Positions 19,373 to 28,933 of a DNA stretch of 64,000 nucleotides are shown in pieces. A program made the translations under genes and the position numbers. The notes under the pieces are model-generated. The model ran no database searches, was not told the DNA's origin, and saw nothing but the letters and a program-made list of their open reading frames with translations. The DNA is from Bacteroidales bacterium (lineage in GTDB: Bacteria > Bacteroidota > Bacteroidia > Bacteroidales > UBA1402): the NCBI GenBank assembly GCA_021373135.1, contig JAJFTH010000002.1, positions 62,001 through 126,000 of the forward strand. Direction: 5' to 3'. The number at the start of each line of letters is the position of its first letter. Within the stretch, counting starts at the first letter, position 1.

Positions 19373-20695
19373 ATGAAAGTGCTCAAGTTTGGTGGTACTT
19401 CAGTAGGGTCCGCCCAAAGAATGAAAGAAGTATCCAATCTCATCCTCGATGGTCAAAAGAAAATTGTTGTACTGTCGGCTATGTCTGGAACGACCAATAC
19501 CTTGGTGGAAATTTCGGATTACTTATACAAACGTAATCCCGATGCAGCCAATGAAACCATCAATAAGTTGGCACTCAAATATGCCGGCATCGTTGAAGAA
19601 TTGTATTCGACCGAAGAATACAAACAAAAAGCATTGGATATCATTCAATCACATTTCGACTATATCCGTAGTTTTACCGGCAACTTGTTCACCCTTTTTG
19701 AAGAAAAAGTGATTTTGTCTCAGGGTGAATTGCTTTCTACAGCCATGTTTACGAACTATCTCGAAGAAAAAGGGGTGAAAGCCGTTTTGCTCCCTGCTTT
19801 GGAATTTATGCGCGTAGACAAGAACGGTGAGCCGGATTCTGAATATATTCATGAAAATCTGATCAAACAGTTGGCTTTATATCCGGATGTGGATATTTAC
19901 ATCACACAAGGTTTCATTTGCTTGAATGCTTATGGTGAAGTGGACAACCTGCAACGTGGCGGAAGTGACTATTCTGCTTCTCTGATAGGGGCTGCCATCA
20001 AAGCTGAAGAAATTCAGATTTGGACTGATATAGACGGTATGCATAACAACGATCCACGTTTTGTAGACAAGACCGCTCCTGTTGCAAATCTTCACTTTGA
20101 AGAAGCAGCTGAGTTGGCTTATTTCGGCGCAAAAATTCTGCACCCCACATGTATCCTTCCTGCAAAATTGGCCAATATTCCGGTTCGTTTGTTGAATACC
20201 ATGCAGCCTGAAGCCTTCGGAACGATGATTTCCAATAAGACGGAGAAAGATAAGATCAAGGCTGTCGCAGCCAAGGACGGCATCACAGCCATCAAGATCA
20301 AATCCGGACGTATGCTTCTGGCTTATGGTTTCCTGCGCAAGATCTTTGAAATATTTGAGAGCTATCAGACTCCTATTGATATGATTTGCACCTCTGAAGT
20401 CGGTGTTTCACTTTCTATCGATAAGAATAAACACTTGCAGGAAATCATCGATGAACTGAAAAAATATGGGACAGTCACTGTTGATACCGATATGGTCATC
20501 ATCTGTGTGGTTGGAGACTTGGAATGGGATAACGTCGGTTTTGAATCCCGTGTCTTGCAAGCCATCAAGAATGTGCCTGTTCGTATGATATCTTATGGAG
20601 GTAGCAATTACAACATTTCAATGCTTGTGAAGGCTTCAGATAAACAAAGAGCCATGCAGGCTTTGAGTGATCATCTTTTTAACAACAAAAATTAA
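19373..20695 (+). CDS. lysC: Aspartate kinase
   Basis: First step of the aspartate family (lysine, threonine, methionine, DAP). The amino-acid kinase start MKVLKFGGTSVGSAQRMKEV, the substrate site GGSDYSASLIGAAIKAEEIQIWTDIDG, and two C-terminal ACT domains for feedback control (residues about 300-440) are seen. 440 aa, monofunctional. It lies 30 bp before lysA, so the pair feeds DAP and lysine synthesis. Confidence 0.95.
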   Translation: MKVLKFGGTSVGSAQRMKEVSNLILDGQKKIVVLSAMSGTTNTLVEISDYLYKRNPDAANETINKLALKYAGIVEELYSTEEYKQKALDIIQSHFDYIRSFTGNLFTLFEEKVILSQGELLSTAMFTNYLEEKGVKAVLLPALEFMRVDKNGEPDSEYIHENLIKQLALYPDVDIYITQGFICLNAYGEVDNLQRGGSDYSASLIGAAIKAEEIQIWTDIDGMHNNDPRFVDKTAPVANLHFEEAAELAYFGAKILHPTCILPAKLANIPVRLLNTMQPEAFGTMISNKTEKDKIKAVAAKDGITAIKIKSGRMLLAYGFLRKIFEIFESYQTPIDMICTSEVGVSLSIDKNKHLQEIIDELKKYGTVTVDTDMVIICVVGDLEWDNVGFESRVLQAIKNVPVRMISYGGSNYNISMLVKASDKQRAMQALSDHLFNNKN

Positions 20696-20725
20696 TATAG
20701 CCATAGGCTTACGTATCACACATTT

Positions 20726-21886
20726 ATGGATACAAAAGGAAAGTTCCCCTTGGATAAATTTCCCAAACTGGAGACCCCATTTTATTATTACGATATAAAC
20801 GTATTGAACCGGACGCTGGACACGCTGACATCAGAAGCCAATAAATTTAATTTCAAGGTCCATTATGCATTGAAAGCCAATGCAAATCCACGTATCCTCT
20901 CCATTATCCGTGGCTATGGCCTGGGAGCGGATTGTGTGAGTGGCGGCGAGATTCGGGCAGCCATCCAGGCAGGTTTTCCTGCATCCAAAATTGTTTTTGC
21001 CGGTGTCGGTAAGGCTGATTGGGAAATCAATATGGCACTCGATTACAACATTTTCTGTTTCAATGTGGAATCAATACCAGAATTGGAAGTCATCAATGAA
21101 TTGGCTGCTGCAAAGGGAAAGACAGCTCATGTAGCATTGAGAATCAATCCAAACGTCAATGCCGATACCCATCACTATATCGCAACCGGTCGTGAAGAAA
21201 ACAAATTTGGAATAGCACTTGGTGATGTGGAAAAGGTCATCGATGTGGTGGAAGCTTCTTCCAATGTCAAGCTGGTCGGTTTGCATTTTCATATTGGTTC
21301 CCAAATACTTGAAATGAATAATTTCGCAGGACTTTGCAGCCGTGTCAACGAATTGCAGGATCAATTGGCAAAACGGAATATCATGGTTGAACATATCAAT
21401 GTCGGAGGTGGATTGGGCATAGATTATCATTATCCTGAAAGGCAATCCATTCCGGATTTTGTGGATTATTTCAAGACATTCAAAAGCATGCTGAAATTAC
21501 GTGATGGTCAGACCGTTCATTTTGAACCGGGTCGTTCCGTGGTGGGACAGTGTGGTAGTTTAATCACCAAAGTGCTGTATGTCAAGGAAGGAACAAACAA
21601 GAAATTTTCCATTGTTGATGCAGGTATGACGGATTTGATCCGTCCTGCGCTCTATCAGGCTTACCATAAGATTGAAAACTGTTCATCTGACGAACCCATC
21701 CAAAAGTATGATGTGGTTGGCCCGATTTGTGAATCTTCCGATTGTTTCGGAAAGGATGTCGAACTGAACGGGACAAAGCGCGGGGATTATTTCGCAATCC
21801 GTTCAGCCGGAGCCTACGGGGAAGTCATGGCATTTCAGTATAACTTGCGTCGTTTGCCACAAGCTTGTTTTTCAGATGAAATTTAA
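20726..21886 (+). CDS. lysA: Diaminopimelate decarboxylase
   Basis: Last step of lysine synthesis, meso-DAP to lysine. It is a PLP-dependent alanine-racemase-fold enzyme with the Schiff-base Lys50 in HYALKANANP, the HIGSQI motif, GGGLGIDY, and the substrate-binding C-E-S-S-D-x-F near residue 345. 386 aa, co-directional with lysC. Confidence 0.95.
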   Translation: MDTKGKFPLDKFPKLETPFYYYDINVLNRTLDTLTSEANKFNFKVHYALKANANPRILSIIRGYGLGADCVSGGEIRAAIQAGFPASKIVFAGVGKADWEINMALDYNIFCFNVESIPELEVINELAAAKGKTAHVALRINPNVNADTHHYIATGREENKFGIALGDVEKVIDVVEASSNVKLVGLHFHIGSQILEMNNFAGLCSRVNELQDQLAKRNIMVEHINVGGGLGIDYHYPERQSIPDFVDYFKTFKSMLKLRDGQTVHFEPGRSVVGQCGSLITKVLYVKEGTNKKFSIVDAGMTDLIRPALYQAYHKIENCSSDEPIQKYDVVGPICESSDCFGKDVELNGTKRGDYFAIRSAGAYGEVMAFQYNLRRLPQACFSDEI

Positions 21887-21929
21887 AATAAATGTTTCTT
21901 TGAAAATTTAACCGATACAGGATATAAAT

Positions 21930-23114
21930 ATGATTTTTGACTGGTTTCAACTTTCTCTTATAGAGTGGATATTTGTAGCATTGCTGTTTGTAGTATTTTT
22001 ATTGCAGCTTTTATTTTATCTCTATTATTATCGCGGTGTATGGAGGAAATCAAACCGTATTCGTAGCGGGAAAGTGACCTACGAGACTGCGCAGCCTCCG
22101 GTAAGTGTCATTATCTGTGCTCGAAATCAGGCTTTTAGTCTGGAACAAAATTTGCCTTTGATATTGGAACAGGATTATCCTGAATTTCAGGTTGTTGTCG
22201 TGAATGATGCTTCCACGGATGATACCGAAAATGTTTTGGTTCGTTTGGAACAAAGCCATTTCAATCTATACCATACCTTTCTTCCTACTGCTGTACAGAG
22301 TGTCAGTGCCAAAAAAATGGCCATGACAATAGGTATAAAAGCTGCCAAATATGACATTTTGTTATTGACCGAAGCCAATTGCATACCAACCAGCAACCAA
22401 TGGATATCATCCATGATGCGACACTTTGATGCGAAATGCGACGTCGTTCTCGGCTATAGTTCCTATAAAACAATCAAGGGTTTCCTTCAGCACTTGGTCA
22501 CTTATGATACCTTGTTTACAGCACTTCAGTTTATGGGGTTTGCAGAAACCGGAAGACCATTCATGGGCTTTGGCCAAAACTTGGCATATCGTAAAGATCT
22601 TTTCTTCAAAAACAGAGGTTTTGCTTCGCATCTGAATTTGAAATCAGGTGAAGATGATTTGTTTGTCGGAGAAATCGCAAACACGACCAATACAAGTATT
22701 GATGTTTCACCTGAGAGTAAAATTCTGGCCAGCACCTCAGATATCTGGGACCATTGGAAAGAACAGAAGAAGGATCGCCTATCCACTTCTTCTTTTTACA
22801 GGGCAGGGACAAAGTTCAGGACAGGTATGGAAATATTCAGCCGTTTCTTGTTTTATGTCTTGTCAACAGGTCTATTGATCATTGGTATCCTGAGACTGAA
22901 TATTCCCATGATTGTCTTTTCCTGCGTGCTTTTCATCCTCCGCTATATTTTGCAGCTTAATGTCTTGAACCAAAGTGCAAAATGTTTTGGTGAACATCGG
23001 TTCTATTTTTCCATTCCTTTATTTGATGTTTTGCTGCCAATGATGAATTTATGGTTTCGGATAGGCCGGATTTTCCACAAGGACAATTCCTATACGTGGC
23101 GGGTATTGAGATGA
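21930..23114 (+). CDS. Membrane glycosyltransferase, family 2
   Basis: The 394-aa protein has an N-terminal membrane helix (residues about 12-34), a GT-A catalytic domain with VSVIICARNQ, VVVNDASTDDT, an E-A-N in place of the usual DxD (LLLTEANCIPT) and a late GEDDLFVGEIA, then two C-terminal membrane helices. It probably transfers a sugar to a lipid-linked or surface glycan; the substrate cannot be told. Its 3' end overlaps the MATE gene by 25 bp tail-to-tail. Confidence 0.85.
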   Translation: MIFDWFQLSLIEWIFVALLFVVFLLQLLFYLYYYRGVWRKSNRIRSGKVTYETAQPPVSVIICARNQAFSLEQNLPLILEQDYPEFQVVVVNDASTDDTENVLVRLEQSHFNLYHTFLPTAVQSVSAKKMAMTIGIKAAKYDILLLTEANCIPTSNQWISSMMRHFDAKCDVVLGYSSYKTIKGFLQHLVTYDTLFTALQFMGFAETGRPFMGFGQNLAYRKDLFFKNRGFASHLNLKSGEDDLFVGEIANTTNTSIDVSPESKILASTSDIWDHWKEQKKDRLSTSSFYRAGTKFRTGMEIFSRFLFYVLSTGLLIIGILRLNIPMIVFSCVLFILRYILQLNVLNQSAKCFGEHRFYFSIPLFDVLLPMMNLWFRIGRIFHKDNSYTWRVLR

Positions 23115-24529
23115 CCCTCTTCTTGCCGCATTTTTTTGATTAACCTGATTACACAAAGTGTTGTGGTAAAAGTTGCCAGAACATCACTGGTCGGAAGAGC
23201 CATCCAGACTCCGTTCAATCCAAAATAGTGCGGTATGATCAATAGAGCGGGAATTAAGAAGATGAACTGCCGTGAAAGACTGAGAAAGATAGCGGTAGAG
23301 GCCTTGCCGATTGATTGGAAAAAGTTGGAAGAGACCATCTGAAAACCGATGATGGGAAACATCATCATCGCAAAACCTAAAGCTACTTTAGATTGGGCAA
23401 TGAGTTCTGCGTCATTGGTAAAGGCTGAAACAATAGTTGTTGGAAAAAGCATGGATATGGCAAATCCAAACGTTGTGACGATGGTTGCTGCTACCACGGT
23501 CAATTTATAAACCTTTCGGACCCTGTCGTTCTTGTGGGCTCCAAAATTGAAACCGGCAATAGGCTGCATGCCCATATTGAGTCCCATGACGATCATGATA
23601 AAAAGCATGGCGACACTATTGACGATACCATAAGCTCCGATAGCCATATCGCTATGCTTTCCGCCATATTTTGCGAGACTGATGTTCACAATCATTGCAA
23701 TCAAGCTGGAACCTACATTCATGAGGAACGGAGCCAGTCCGATGGATAAAATATCCCCGACGATGCGCTTTTTCAGTTTAAAGTAGCCTTTTTGAAAATG
23801 GAGGTAGCTGCTTTTGTTTATAAAATGGGCCATGACCCAGATAAACCCGCATAATTGTGCAATGGCGGTAGCTGTTGCCGCACCTCTGATGCCCCAATGA
23901 AAGACAAAAATGAAAATGGGAGCCAGACAAAGATTGACAAGAACGGTAAGGAGTGAAGACCACATGGCCTTTTTGGGATAACCGGAAGCACGCATGACAT
24001 TGTTCAATCCGACGAAATTATGGTTGAACAAGTTTGCAATCAATATGATTTGCATGAAGTCTTTGGCATAGGGTAAAGTTGCCGGACTTGCTCCGAAAGC
24101 GATTAAGATGGGATCCAAAAAAATCAATCCAATAGTCGTGACGGCTATGCCGATCATCAAATTTAATATAAGGGTGTTCCCCAAAATATTGGTTGCATCC
24201 TTGTAACGATTTTGCCCCAGACGAATGGAAACCATGGTGGATGCTCCGGCACCGATCATGGCTCCGAAAGCAATCGTCAGGATCATGAGGGGCATGGTTA
24301 GTGCCAAACCTGAAATAGCCAACGGGCCAACGCCGTTTCCGATAAAGATCCGGTCTATGACGTTGTAAAGAGAAGATGCCGTCATTCCGATGATGGCAGG
24401 TAGAGAATAGTGTAATAGAAGCTTGCCGATGGAATCTGTCCCTAAGCGGCTTGCATTATTTTTTTCAGAATTGTTTTTGGCAGTTTCCGTTAGATGTACA
24501 TCTACAGATTGAATGATATCTCCCGACAT
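23090..24529 (-). CDS. MATE-family multidrug/Na+ efflux transporter
   Basis: The 479-aa integral membrane protein has two repeats of six helices. After a cytosolic N-terminus of about 30 residues come LLHYSLPAIIGMTASSLYNVIDRIFIG and GAGASTMVSIRLGQ, both typical of MATE exporters, and the second half has NMGMQPIAGFNFGA. MATE proteins export cationic drugs or other solutes using Na+ or H+. The substrate is unknown. Confidence 0.9.
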   Translation of the reverse strand: MSGDIIQSVDVHLTETAKNNSEKNNASRLGTDSIGKLLLHYSLPAIIGMTASSLYNVIDRIFIGNGVGPLAISGLALTMPLMILTIAFGAMIGAGASTMVSIRLGQNRYKDATNILGNTLILNLMIGIAVTTIGLIFLDPILIAFGASPATLPYAKDFMQIILIANLFNHNFVGLNNVMRASGYPKKAMWSSLLTVLVNLCLAPIFIFVFHWGIRGAATATAIAQLCGFIWVMAHFINKSSYLHFQKGYFKLKKRIVGDILSIGLAPFLMNVGSSLIAMIVNISLAKYGGKHSDMAIGAYGIVNSVAMLFIMIVMGLNMGMQPIAGFNFGAHKNDRVRKVYKLTVVAATIVTTFGFAISMLFPTTIVSAFTNDAELIAQSKVALGFAMMMFPIIGFQMVSSNFFQSIGKASTAIFLSLSRQFIFLIPALLIIPHYFGLNGVWMALPTSDVLATFTTTLCVIRLIKKMRQEEGHLNTRHV

Positions 24530-24612
24530 GTTGAGCTTGTTCGCTTTAGTAAGATTATTGAAAACCGTTGCAAAAATAAGCTTTTTTTAGCAGAGAAGTA
24601 TTACATCGTGTG

Positions 24613-24643
24613 AAAAAGAAGCTGTTCTTTTGAGACAGCTTCT
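24613..24643 (-). terminator. Intrinsic terminator downstream of the CBM9-like gene
   Basis: AGAAGCTGT (24617-24625) and ACAGCTTCT (24635-24643) form a perfect 9-bp stem with a 9-nt loop; read on the minus strand it is followed by TTTTTC. It closes the three-gene minus-strand unit 24660-27311. Confidence 0.75.
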
Positions 24644-24659
24644 ATAATAAAGATCATTG

Positions 24660-25499
24660 TTATTTTATGGCCAACAGCGTTTTTATCCAAAAACCAATAT
24701 CTGAAACGGTCACATTTGCATTCATTTGCCCTTGGTCGCCCATGCCCATACCGCCGCCAGGACCGCCCATACCGCCAGGACCGCCCATACCGCTTGGACC
24801 GCCACCGGGGCCACCCATACCGCCACCGGGGCCACCCATACTATTCATACCGCCAATTTCCTTTTCTTTAGTAGTATCTTCTCCTTTTACAACAATGCCG
24901 ATAGAGAATTTTACTTTGACATCGCTCAGATCCAGCTTTTCCTTGTAGAAAGTATTAAAAGGTATGGCCAATTCGTAAATCAGGCAATTTGACTGATCCC
25001 TTGCTAAAGATACTTTTACCGGACAGTTCTTAGTCGGTTGTGTTCCATTGTCAATCAAGAAACCCTTCAAGGTAAGTTCATTGTTTGGCAACGGCATTCC
25101 CATCTCCATCACAGGCTGTTGTCCTCGATCAGGTAGTTTTTGACCGGAAAGCATGGCATTTGCTTTTTTCATTTCTTTCTTCATTGGAAGTGGAAAAGTG
25201 ATGCCTGTCACTTTTTTGTTTTTCCCTTGTTTGTTGATCCAAACTTCAAGCCCGTTTTGTATCACTAGTTTCTGAACGGCTTCATTTGTTATCCGCATGA
25301 TGATGAACAGATTCCTTTCATCGTTGGCAATGGAATAATTGATGCTGGTTCTTTTATCAAATTTTGGCAGATGTGCGTTCCATTCATTATTGACACCATC
25401 GATAACCACGTCAGATTTGTAGGGCAGGACTTCCACTCCGGCATAAACGGCACCTGAAAATATAAAGGGTAGCAAGAAAATATAGAATCTGCTGGACAT
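24660..25499 (-). CDS. Secreted CBM9-like protein with glycine-rich segment
   Basis: The signal peptide is MSSRFYIFLLPFIFSGAVYAG. A CBM9/sugar-binding-like beta domain follows (VVIDGVNNEWNAHLPKFDK, then NLFIIMRITNEAV). A glycine-methionine-proline low-complexity segment of repeated GGPGG/GMGGPGG units lies near residues 230-265. The frame opens earlier (25559), but ATG 25499 gives the signal peptide, eight bases past the regulator's stop codon. It shares a unit with a LytTR/LytS pair, so it may be regulated by, or sense for, that system (inference). Confidence 0.7.
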   Translation of the reverse strand: MSSRFYIFLLPFIFSGAVYAGVEVLPYKSDVVIDGVNNEWNAHLPKFDKRTSINYSIANDERNLFIIMRITNEAVQKLVIQNGLEVWINKQGKNKKVTGITFPLPMKKEMKKANAMLSGQKLPDRGQQPVMEMGMPLPNNELTLKGFLIDNGTQPTKNCPVKVSLARDQSNCLIYELAIPFNTFYKEKLDLSDVKVKFSIGIVVKGEDTTKEKEIGGMNSMGGPGGGMGGPGGGPSGMGGPGGMGGPGGGMGMGDQGQMNANVTVSDIGFWIKTLLAIK

Positions 25500-25506
25500 A
25501 TAGGGT

Positions 25507-26211
25507 CTATTTTTTGAGGTTGAGTGCTTTCTTGACTGAATCGATGTATGACTTACCAATCGGTATTTCCTTGTCTACCAGTTGAATATGCTGATTGTAA
25601 ATGCGCTGTATCTTCCTGATCGGAACGATGTATGAACGGTGAACCCTTAAAAAATCTCCTTCAGGCAGCTTTTCCAAAACGCATTTCAGGCTCATCAGGG
25701 TAAAAATGCTTTTTCCGGAATCCAAATGGATACGGATATAATCATCAAATCCTTCGATGAAGAGAATCTCCCTTGTACTGATACGCAGGTTCTGGTAATC
25801 TGATTTGACGAAAATCGCCGCGTCATCAGAAGGATTTACGGTTACATCACTTAATGTCTTGTAGTTTTTCGCTTTGTTGATTGCTTCGAGAAAACGGTTG
25901 AAATCAAAAGGTTTCAGTAAATAATCAACGGCATCCACACTGAATCCGTCAACCGCATATTTGCTGTATGCAGTCGTAAAGATGATCATCGGTTGGCGGT
26001 GGTTCATCGACTTGGCCAACTGAATGCCCGTGATATCCGGCATCTGAATATCGAGAAAAACCAAGTCGACGGGATTTTTTTGAAGGAAACCCCATGCTGA
26101 GATTGCATCCGAAAAAGTTTCCATCAATTCGAGACCGGGCACCTGTGATATGTAGGATTCCATCAATTCCAGAGCCAAAGGCTCATCATCAACTGCAATA
26201 CATTTTATCAT
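25507..26211 (-). CDS. LytTR-family response regulator
   Basis: The receiver domain (residues 1-120) has acidic pocket DDE at 8-10, phospho-acceptor Asp54 (LVFLDIQMPD) and Lys in LLKPFDF. The C-terminal LytTR DNA-binding domain spans about 135-234 (LRVHRSYIVPIRKI). 234 aa. It overlaps the upstream sensor kinase by four bases, so the two are made together. Confidence 0.95.
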   Translation of the reverse strand: MIKCIAVDDEPLALELMESYISQVPGLELMETFSDAISAWGFLQKNPVDLVFLDIQMPDITGIQLAKSMNHRQPMIIFTTAYSKYAVDGFSVDAVDYLLKPFDFNRFLEAINKAKNYKTLSDVTVNPSDDAAIFVKSDYQNLRISTREILFIEGFDDYIRIHLDSGKSIFTLMSLKCVLEKLPEGDFLRVHRSYIVPIRKIQRIYNQHIQLVDKEIPIGKSYIDSVKKALNLKK

Positions 26212-27311
26212 GTTAATTCAATTTTTAGGAGAACCATATAACTGTCGGTTTTTTTATCGATTTTAAGAGCATACTTATCCTGATAGAGCAAGTCTAACCG
26301 CCGTTTGGCGTTTTCAAGTCCTACTCCCGAAGATTCGATGCTTTCTCCGCCGTATGGGTGGATGGCATTCTTAATGACAAAATATAAAATATTTTCCTTG
26401 AAATTCAAACTGATCTTGATTTCAGATTCGTACCGGTTGCTTACACCGTATTTAAAAGCATTGTCAATGAATGGAATCAAGATTCTCGGGGCAATCGTCA
26501 GCGACTGATATTCACCTTCAATCTCATAGATGATATGCGTCTTCTCCGTCAGACGCATTTCCTGCAACTCGATATAATCGCGGATAAAGCTTTCCTCTTC
26601 TTTGAAAGGCACATAATCCACTTCCGTGTCATTGGTGATTTTTCGCATGATATTGGAGAGCTTCATGACAGCCAAAGGTGCGTCATCTGATTTTTTCAGT
26701 GTCAGTGCATAGATATTGTTCAGCGTATTAAACAGAAAATGCGGATTGATTTGGGCTTTCAAAAAGGATAGCTCCGATTGAAGTGCTGAGGCTTGTACCT
26801 TATCGGCGTGCTGTATGGATTCTTGTAGCTGGACGAACAGAAAATAGGCCATACTCAATGCCCAAACCATGGCAAACATAAAAATGAAAGAGAACTGCCT
26901 GAATTCAAATCCCCTTGGAGGTTTTGGCATAAGACCCATTCCATGGATGATGTGTTGTCCGAAAAGGTTATCAACTTCTTTTGAAAATGTATGGATAAAG
27001 AAACTGCCGGCCAGAAAAATACATGTGAAGAAGGCATAATAAACCCATTTCTTTTTATTGAAGAATTTGGGCATGAGTACCAGTAAGTTGATGTAAAAAG
27101 CGATGACAAGGAAAAGATCGTTCATGAGCATCGGAATGGGTATCATGAAAGGAAGAGGCGGCATGTCCGGTCTGTGGCCAGGATTTGGCCTGAACAATAA
27201 CGGCAAAGAGAAGATGACTAACCATATAAAAAGATGGATGAGAATAGTCGAAAACTTCTTTTTGAAGTGTTCACGGGCATTCTTGTCTGCTTGAGTATTT
27301 TTGTTATCCAT
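26208..27311 (-). CDS. LytS-type sensor histidine kinase
   Basis: The 367-aa kinase has four membrane helices (about 21-40, 62-80, 90-108, 141-161) and almost no periplasmic domain, then a His_kinase domain with His191 in AQINPHFLFNTLNNIY and a C-terminal ATPase with PFIDNAFKYG. It phosphorylates the LytTR regulator encoded immediately downstream. The signal is probably sensed within or at the membrane; it cannot be identified here. Confidence 0.95.
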   Translation of the reverse strand: MDNKNTQADKNAREHFKKKFSTILIHLFIWLVIFSLPLLFRPNPGHRPDMPPLPFMIPIPMLMNDLFLVIAFYINLLVLMPKFFNKKKWVYYAFFTCIFLAGSFFIHTFSKEVDNLFGQHIIHGMGLMPKPPRGFEFRQFSFIFMFAMVWALSMAYFLFVQLQESIQHADKVQASALQSELSFLKAQINPHFLFNTLNNIYALTLKKSDDAPLAVMKLSNIMRKITNDTEVDYVPFKEEESFIRDYIELQEMRLTEKTHIIYEIEGEYQSLTIAPRILIPFIDNAFKYGVSNRYESEIKISLNFKENILYFVIKNAIHPYGGESIESSGVGLENAKRRLDLLYQDKYALKIDKKTDSYMVLLKIELT

Positions 27312-27403
27312 TTACCGATTCTTTCAACTGTCAAAAGTACCGAATTCTTATTGGGAGAAACAAGCAGACTCGGTTATAAAATGCAATTTATCGGTTAAAA
27401 AAT

Positions 27404-27817
27404 CTATACATCCAAGTCAATCTCGATATCTTTTCTGTATACGGTACCTTCCAGTGTAGCAATCAACTCATCATTCTGGTTGGTGACATCAACTTGATAA
27501 TTGGCAATCCTTTTGTGCAAAAAGCGTTCTTTAGCTACGGCAAATAAAGTATCGCCGGGTTTGCTGCCTCTCAGAAAATTGACGGATGCGTTGATGGAAA
27601 AAGCCAACCGTCCATGCGAATTGGAAGCCGCCGCCAAGACAAAATCGGCCAGGGTGAAGATGACCCCACCTTGTGTCGTATTTCCGGCATTCAGATGCAT
27701 ATCCTTGATGAGCAGTTTTGCTTTGGCATAACCTTCTGATATTTCGAGCAATTCTATGCCGGTCATCATGGCATAACGGTCATTCTTGAAAAAATCCGCA
27801 GCATTCATAATCTCCAT
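27404..27817 (-). CDS. Hotdog-fold thioesterase, PaaI family
   Basis: This 137-aa single hotdog domain carries the motif LNAGNTTQGGVIFTLADFVLAAASNS, with the catalytic acidic residue (Asp) in the central helix, as in PaaI/YbgC acyl-CoA thioesterases. The substrate is unknown. It is transcribed alone, divergent from the B3/4 gene. Confidence 0.85.
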   Translation of the reverse strand: MEIMNAADFFKNDRYAMMTGIELLEISEGYAKAKLLIKDMHLNAGNTTQGGVIFTLADFVLAAASNSHGRLAFSINASVNFLRGSKPGDTLFAVAKERFLHKRIANYQVDVTNQNDELIATLEGTVYRKDIEIDLDV

Positions 27818-27883
27818 TTTATACTTTCAAAGATAACAATAAAAAATATGGATTTTATACCTTTGGGCAATTGAGAAAGTGAT

Positions 27884-28546
27884 ATGATGAAACAAATTGA
27901 AATTGATCCGCTTATTCGTGTGCAAGCCCCTCGCTATTCTGGTATTGTCCTGGTTTGTCCTGTTGTCAATACGGATTCGGATCAAGGGCTTTGGCTAGAA
28001 ATGAATGCCGAAATTGAATCCTTTCGTCAACGTTACGTTGTTGAAGATATTAATAAACTTCACGGTATTTACGAAATGCGGCAACTTTATAAAAAGTTGG
28101 GTAAAGATCCAAACCGCTATCGTCCCTCAGCAGAAGCGTTATGCCGCAGAATTCTGAAAGACAAGGATTTGTACCGCATCAATACGCTGGTTGATGTGAT
28201 CAACCTGATATCCATTCATTCCGGATTTTCCATCGGAGGCTTTGATTATGATCAGATTGAAGGAGACATCAAGTTGGGTGTAGGTATGTCAGGAGAGAAA
28301 TTTGAAGCCATTGGACGTGGATTGTTGAACATCGAAGGACTTCCGGTCTACAGAGACGAAGTGGGTGGTATCGGGACACCAACAAGCGATGAAGAACGGA
28401 CCAAGATAGATTTAAGCACCAAAAAGCTTTTGATGATCATCAATTCAGCGGTTGGTCCGGAAGGATTGGAAAAAACGCTTGTCTTATCGCGGAAGCTTCT
28501 GGTAGATTATGTTCAGGCAAAAAGTTTCGAGATTGGGCGATTTTAG
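27884..28546 (+). CDS. B3/4 (PheT-like tRNA-editing) domain protein
   Basis: The 220-aa protein matches free-standing B3/4 domains related to the editing module of phenylalanyl-tRNA synthetase beta (YKKLGKDPNRYRPSAEALCRRIL, and GGIGTPTSDEERTKI). Such proteins may deacylate mischarged tRNA; the role here is unproven. A TACCTTTG box at 27858-27865 probably starts its transcript, though no TTG box lies at proper distance. Confidence 0.8.
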   Translation: MMKQIEIDPLIRVQAPRYSGIVLVCPVVNTDSDQGLWLEMNAEIESFRQRYVVEDINKLHGIYEMRQLYKKLGKDPNRYRPSAEALCRRILKDKDLYRINTLVDVINLISIHSGFSIGGFDYDQIEGDIKLGVGMSGEKFEAIGRGLLNIEGLPVYRDEVGGIGTPTSDEERTKIDLSTKKLLMIINSAVGPEGLEKTLVLSRKLLVDYVQAKSFEIGRF

Positions 28547-28933
28547 ACTCTTTAAATGGCCGTAATTTGTAGATCGTTTTTTTATACAGGTCAAATAAAA
28601 TGTATTCATTGTGTAGAAACTAATTTGAGAAAAGTATTTACCTTTGTTGCACCCATGAAATGTTTTACAAATAGTCCCAAGCATGTTAGGTAAGATAAAA
28701 GAACTGCGAAATGTTAATCAATGGGCATTCGAGCATTTGTTTGAAAATTGATGCGAGCAAGATTTTGAGGAGTATGGCTCCATTTAAAAGACAAAAAATC
28801 TGGAATAATCTTAAACAATCAATCATTTAAATAAAAAAGTATGAAACGAGCTCATGATCTATTACTCACACAAATGAACAATTATTTGGCGAGTTACATC
28901 GAATACCTAAATGTTAAAATAAAAAATAATGAG
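28547..28933. other. Intergenic region without a convincing gene
   Basis: An isolated -7-type box (TACCTTTG, 28639-28646) lacks a TTG at 17-23 nt. A 22-codon frame at 28683-28751 (starting MLGKIKELRNVNQWAF) has no supporting signals. The downstream lipoprotein is read from ATG 28934. Confidence 0.4.

Noticed and set aside
28683..28751. 22-codon frame before the DUF4382 gene
   Set aside because: No promoter with correct spacing, no conserved features; likely chance.
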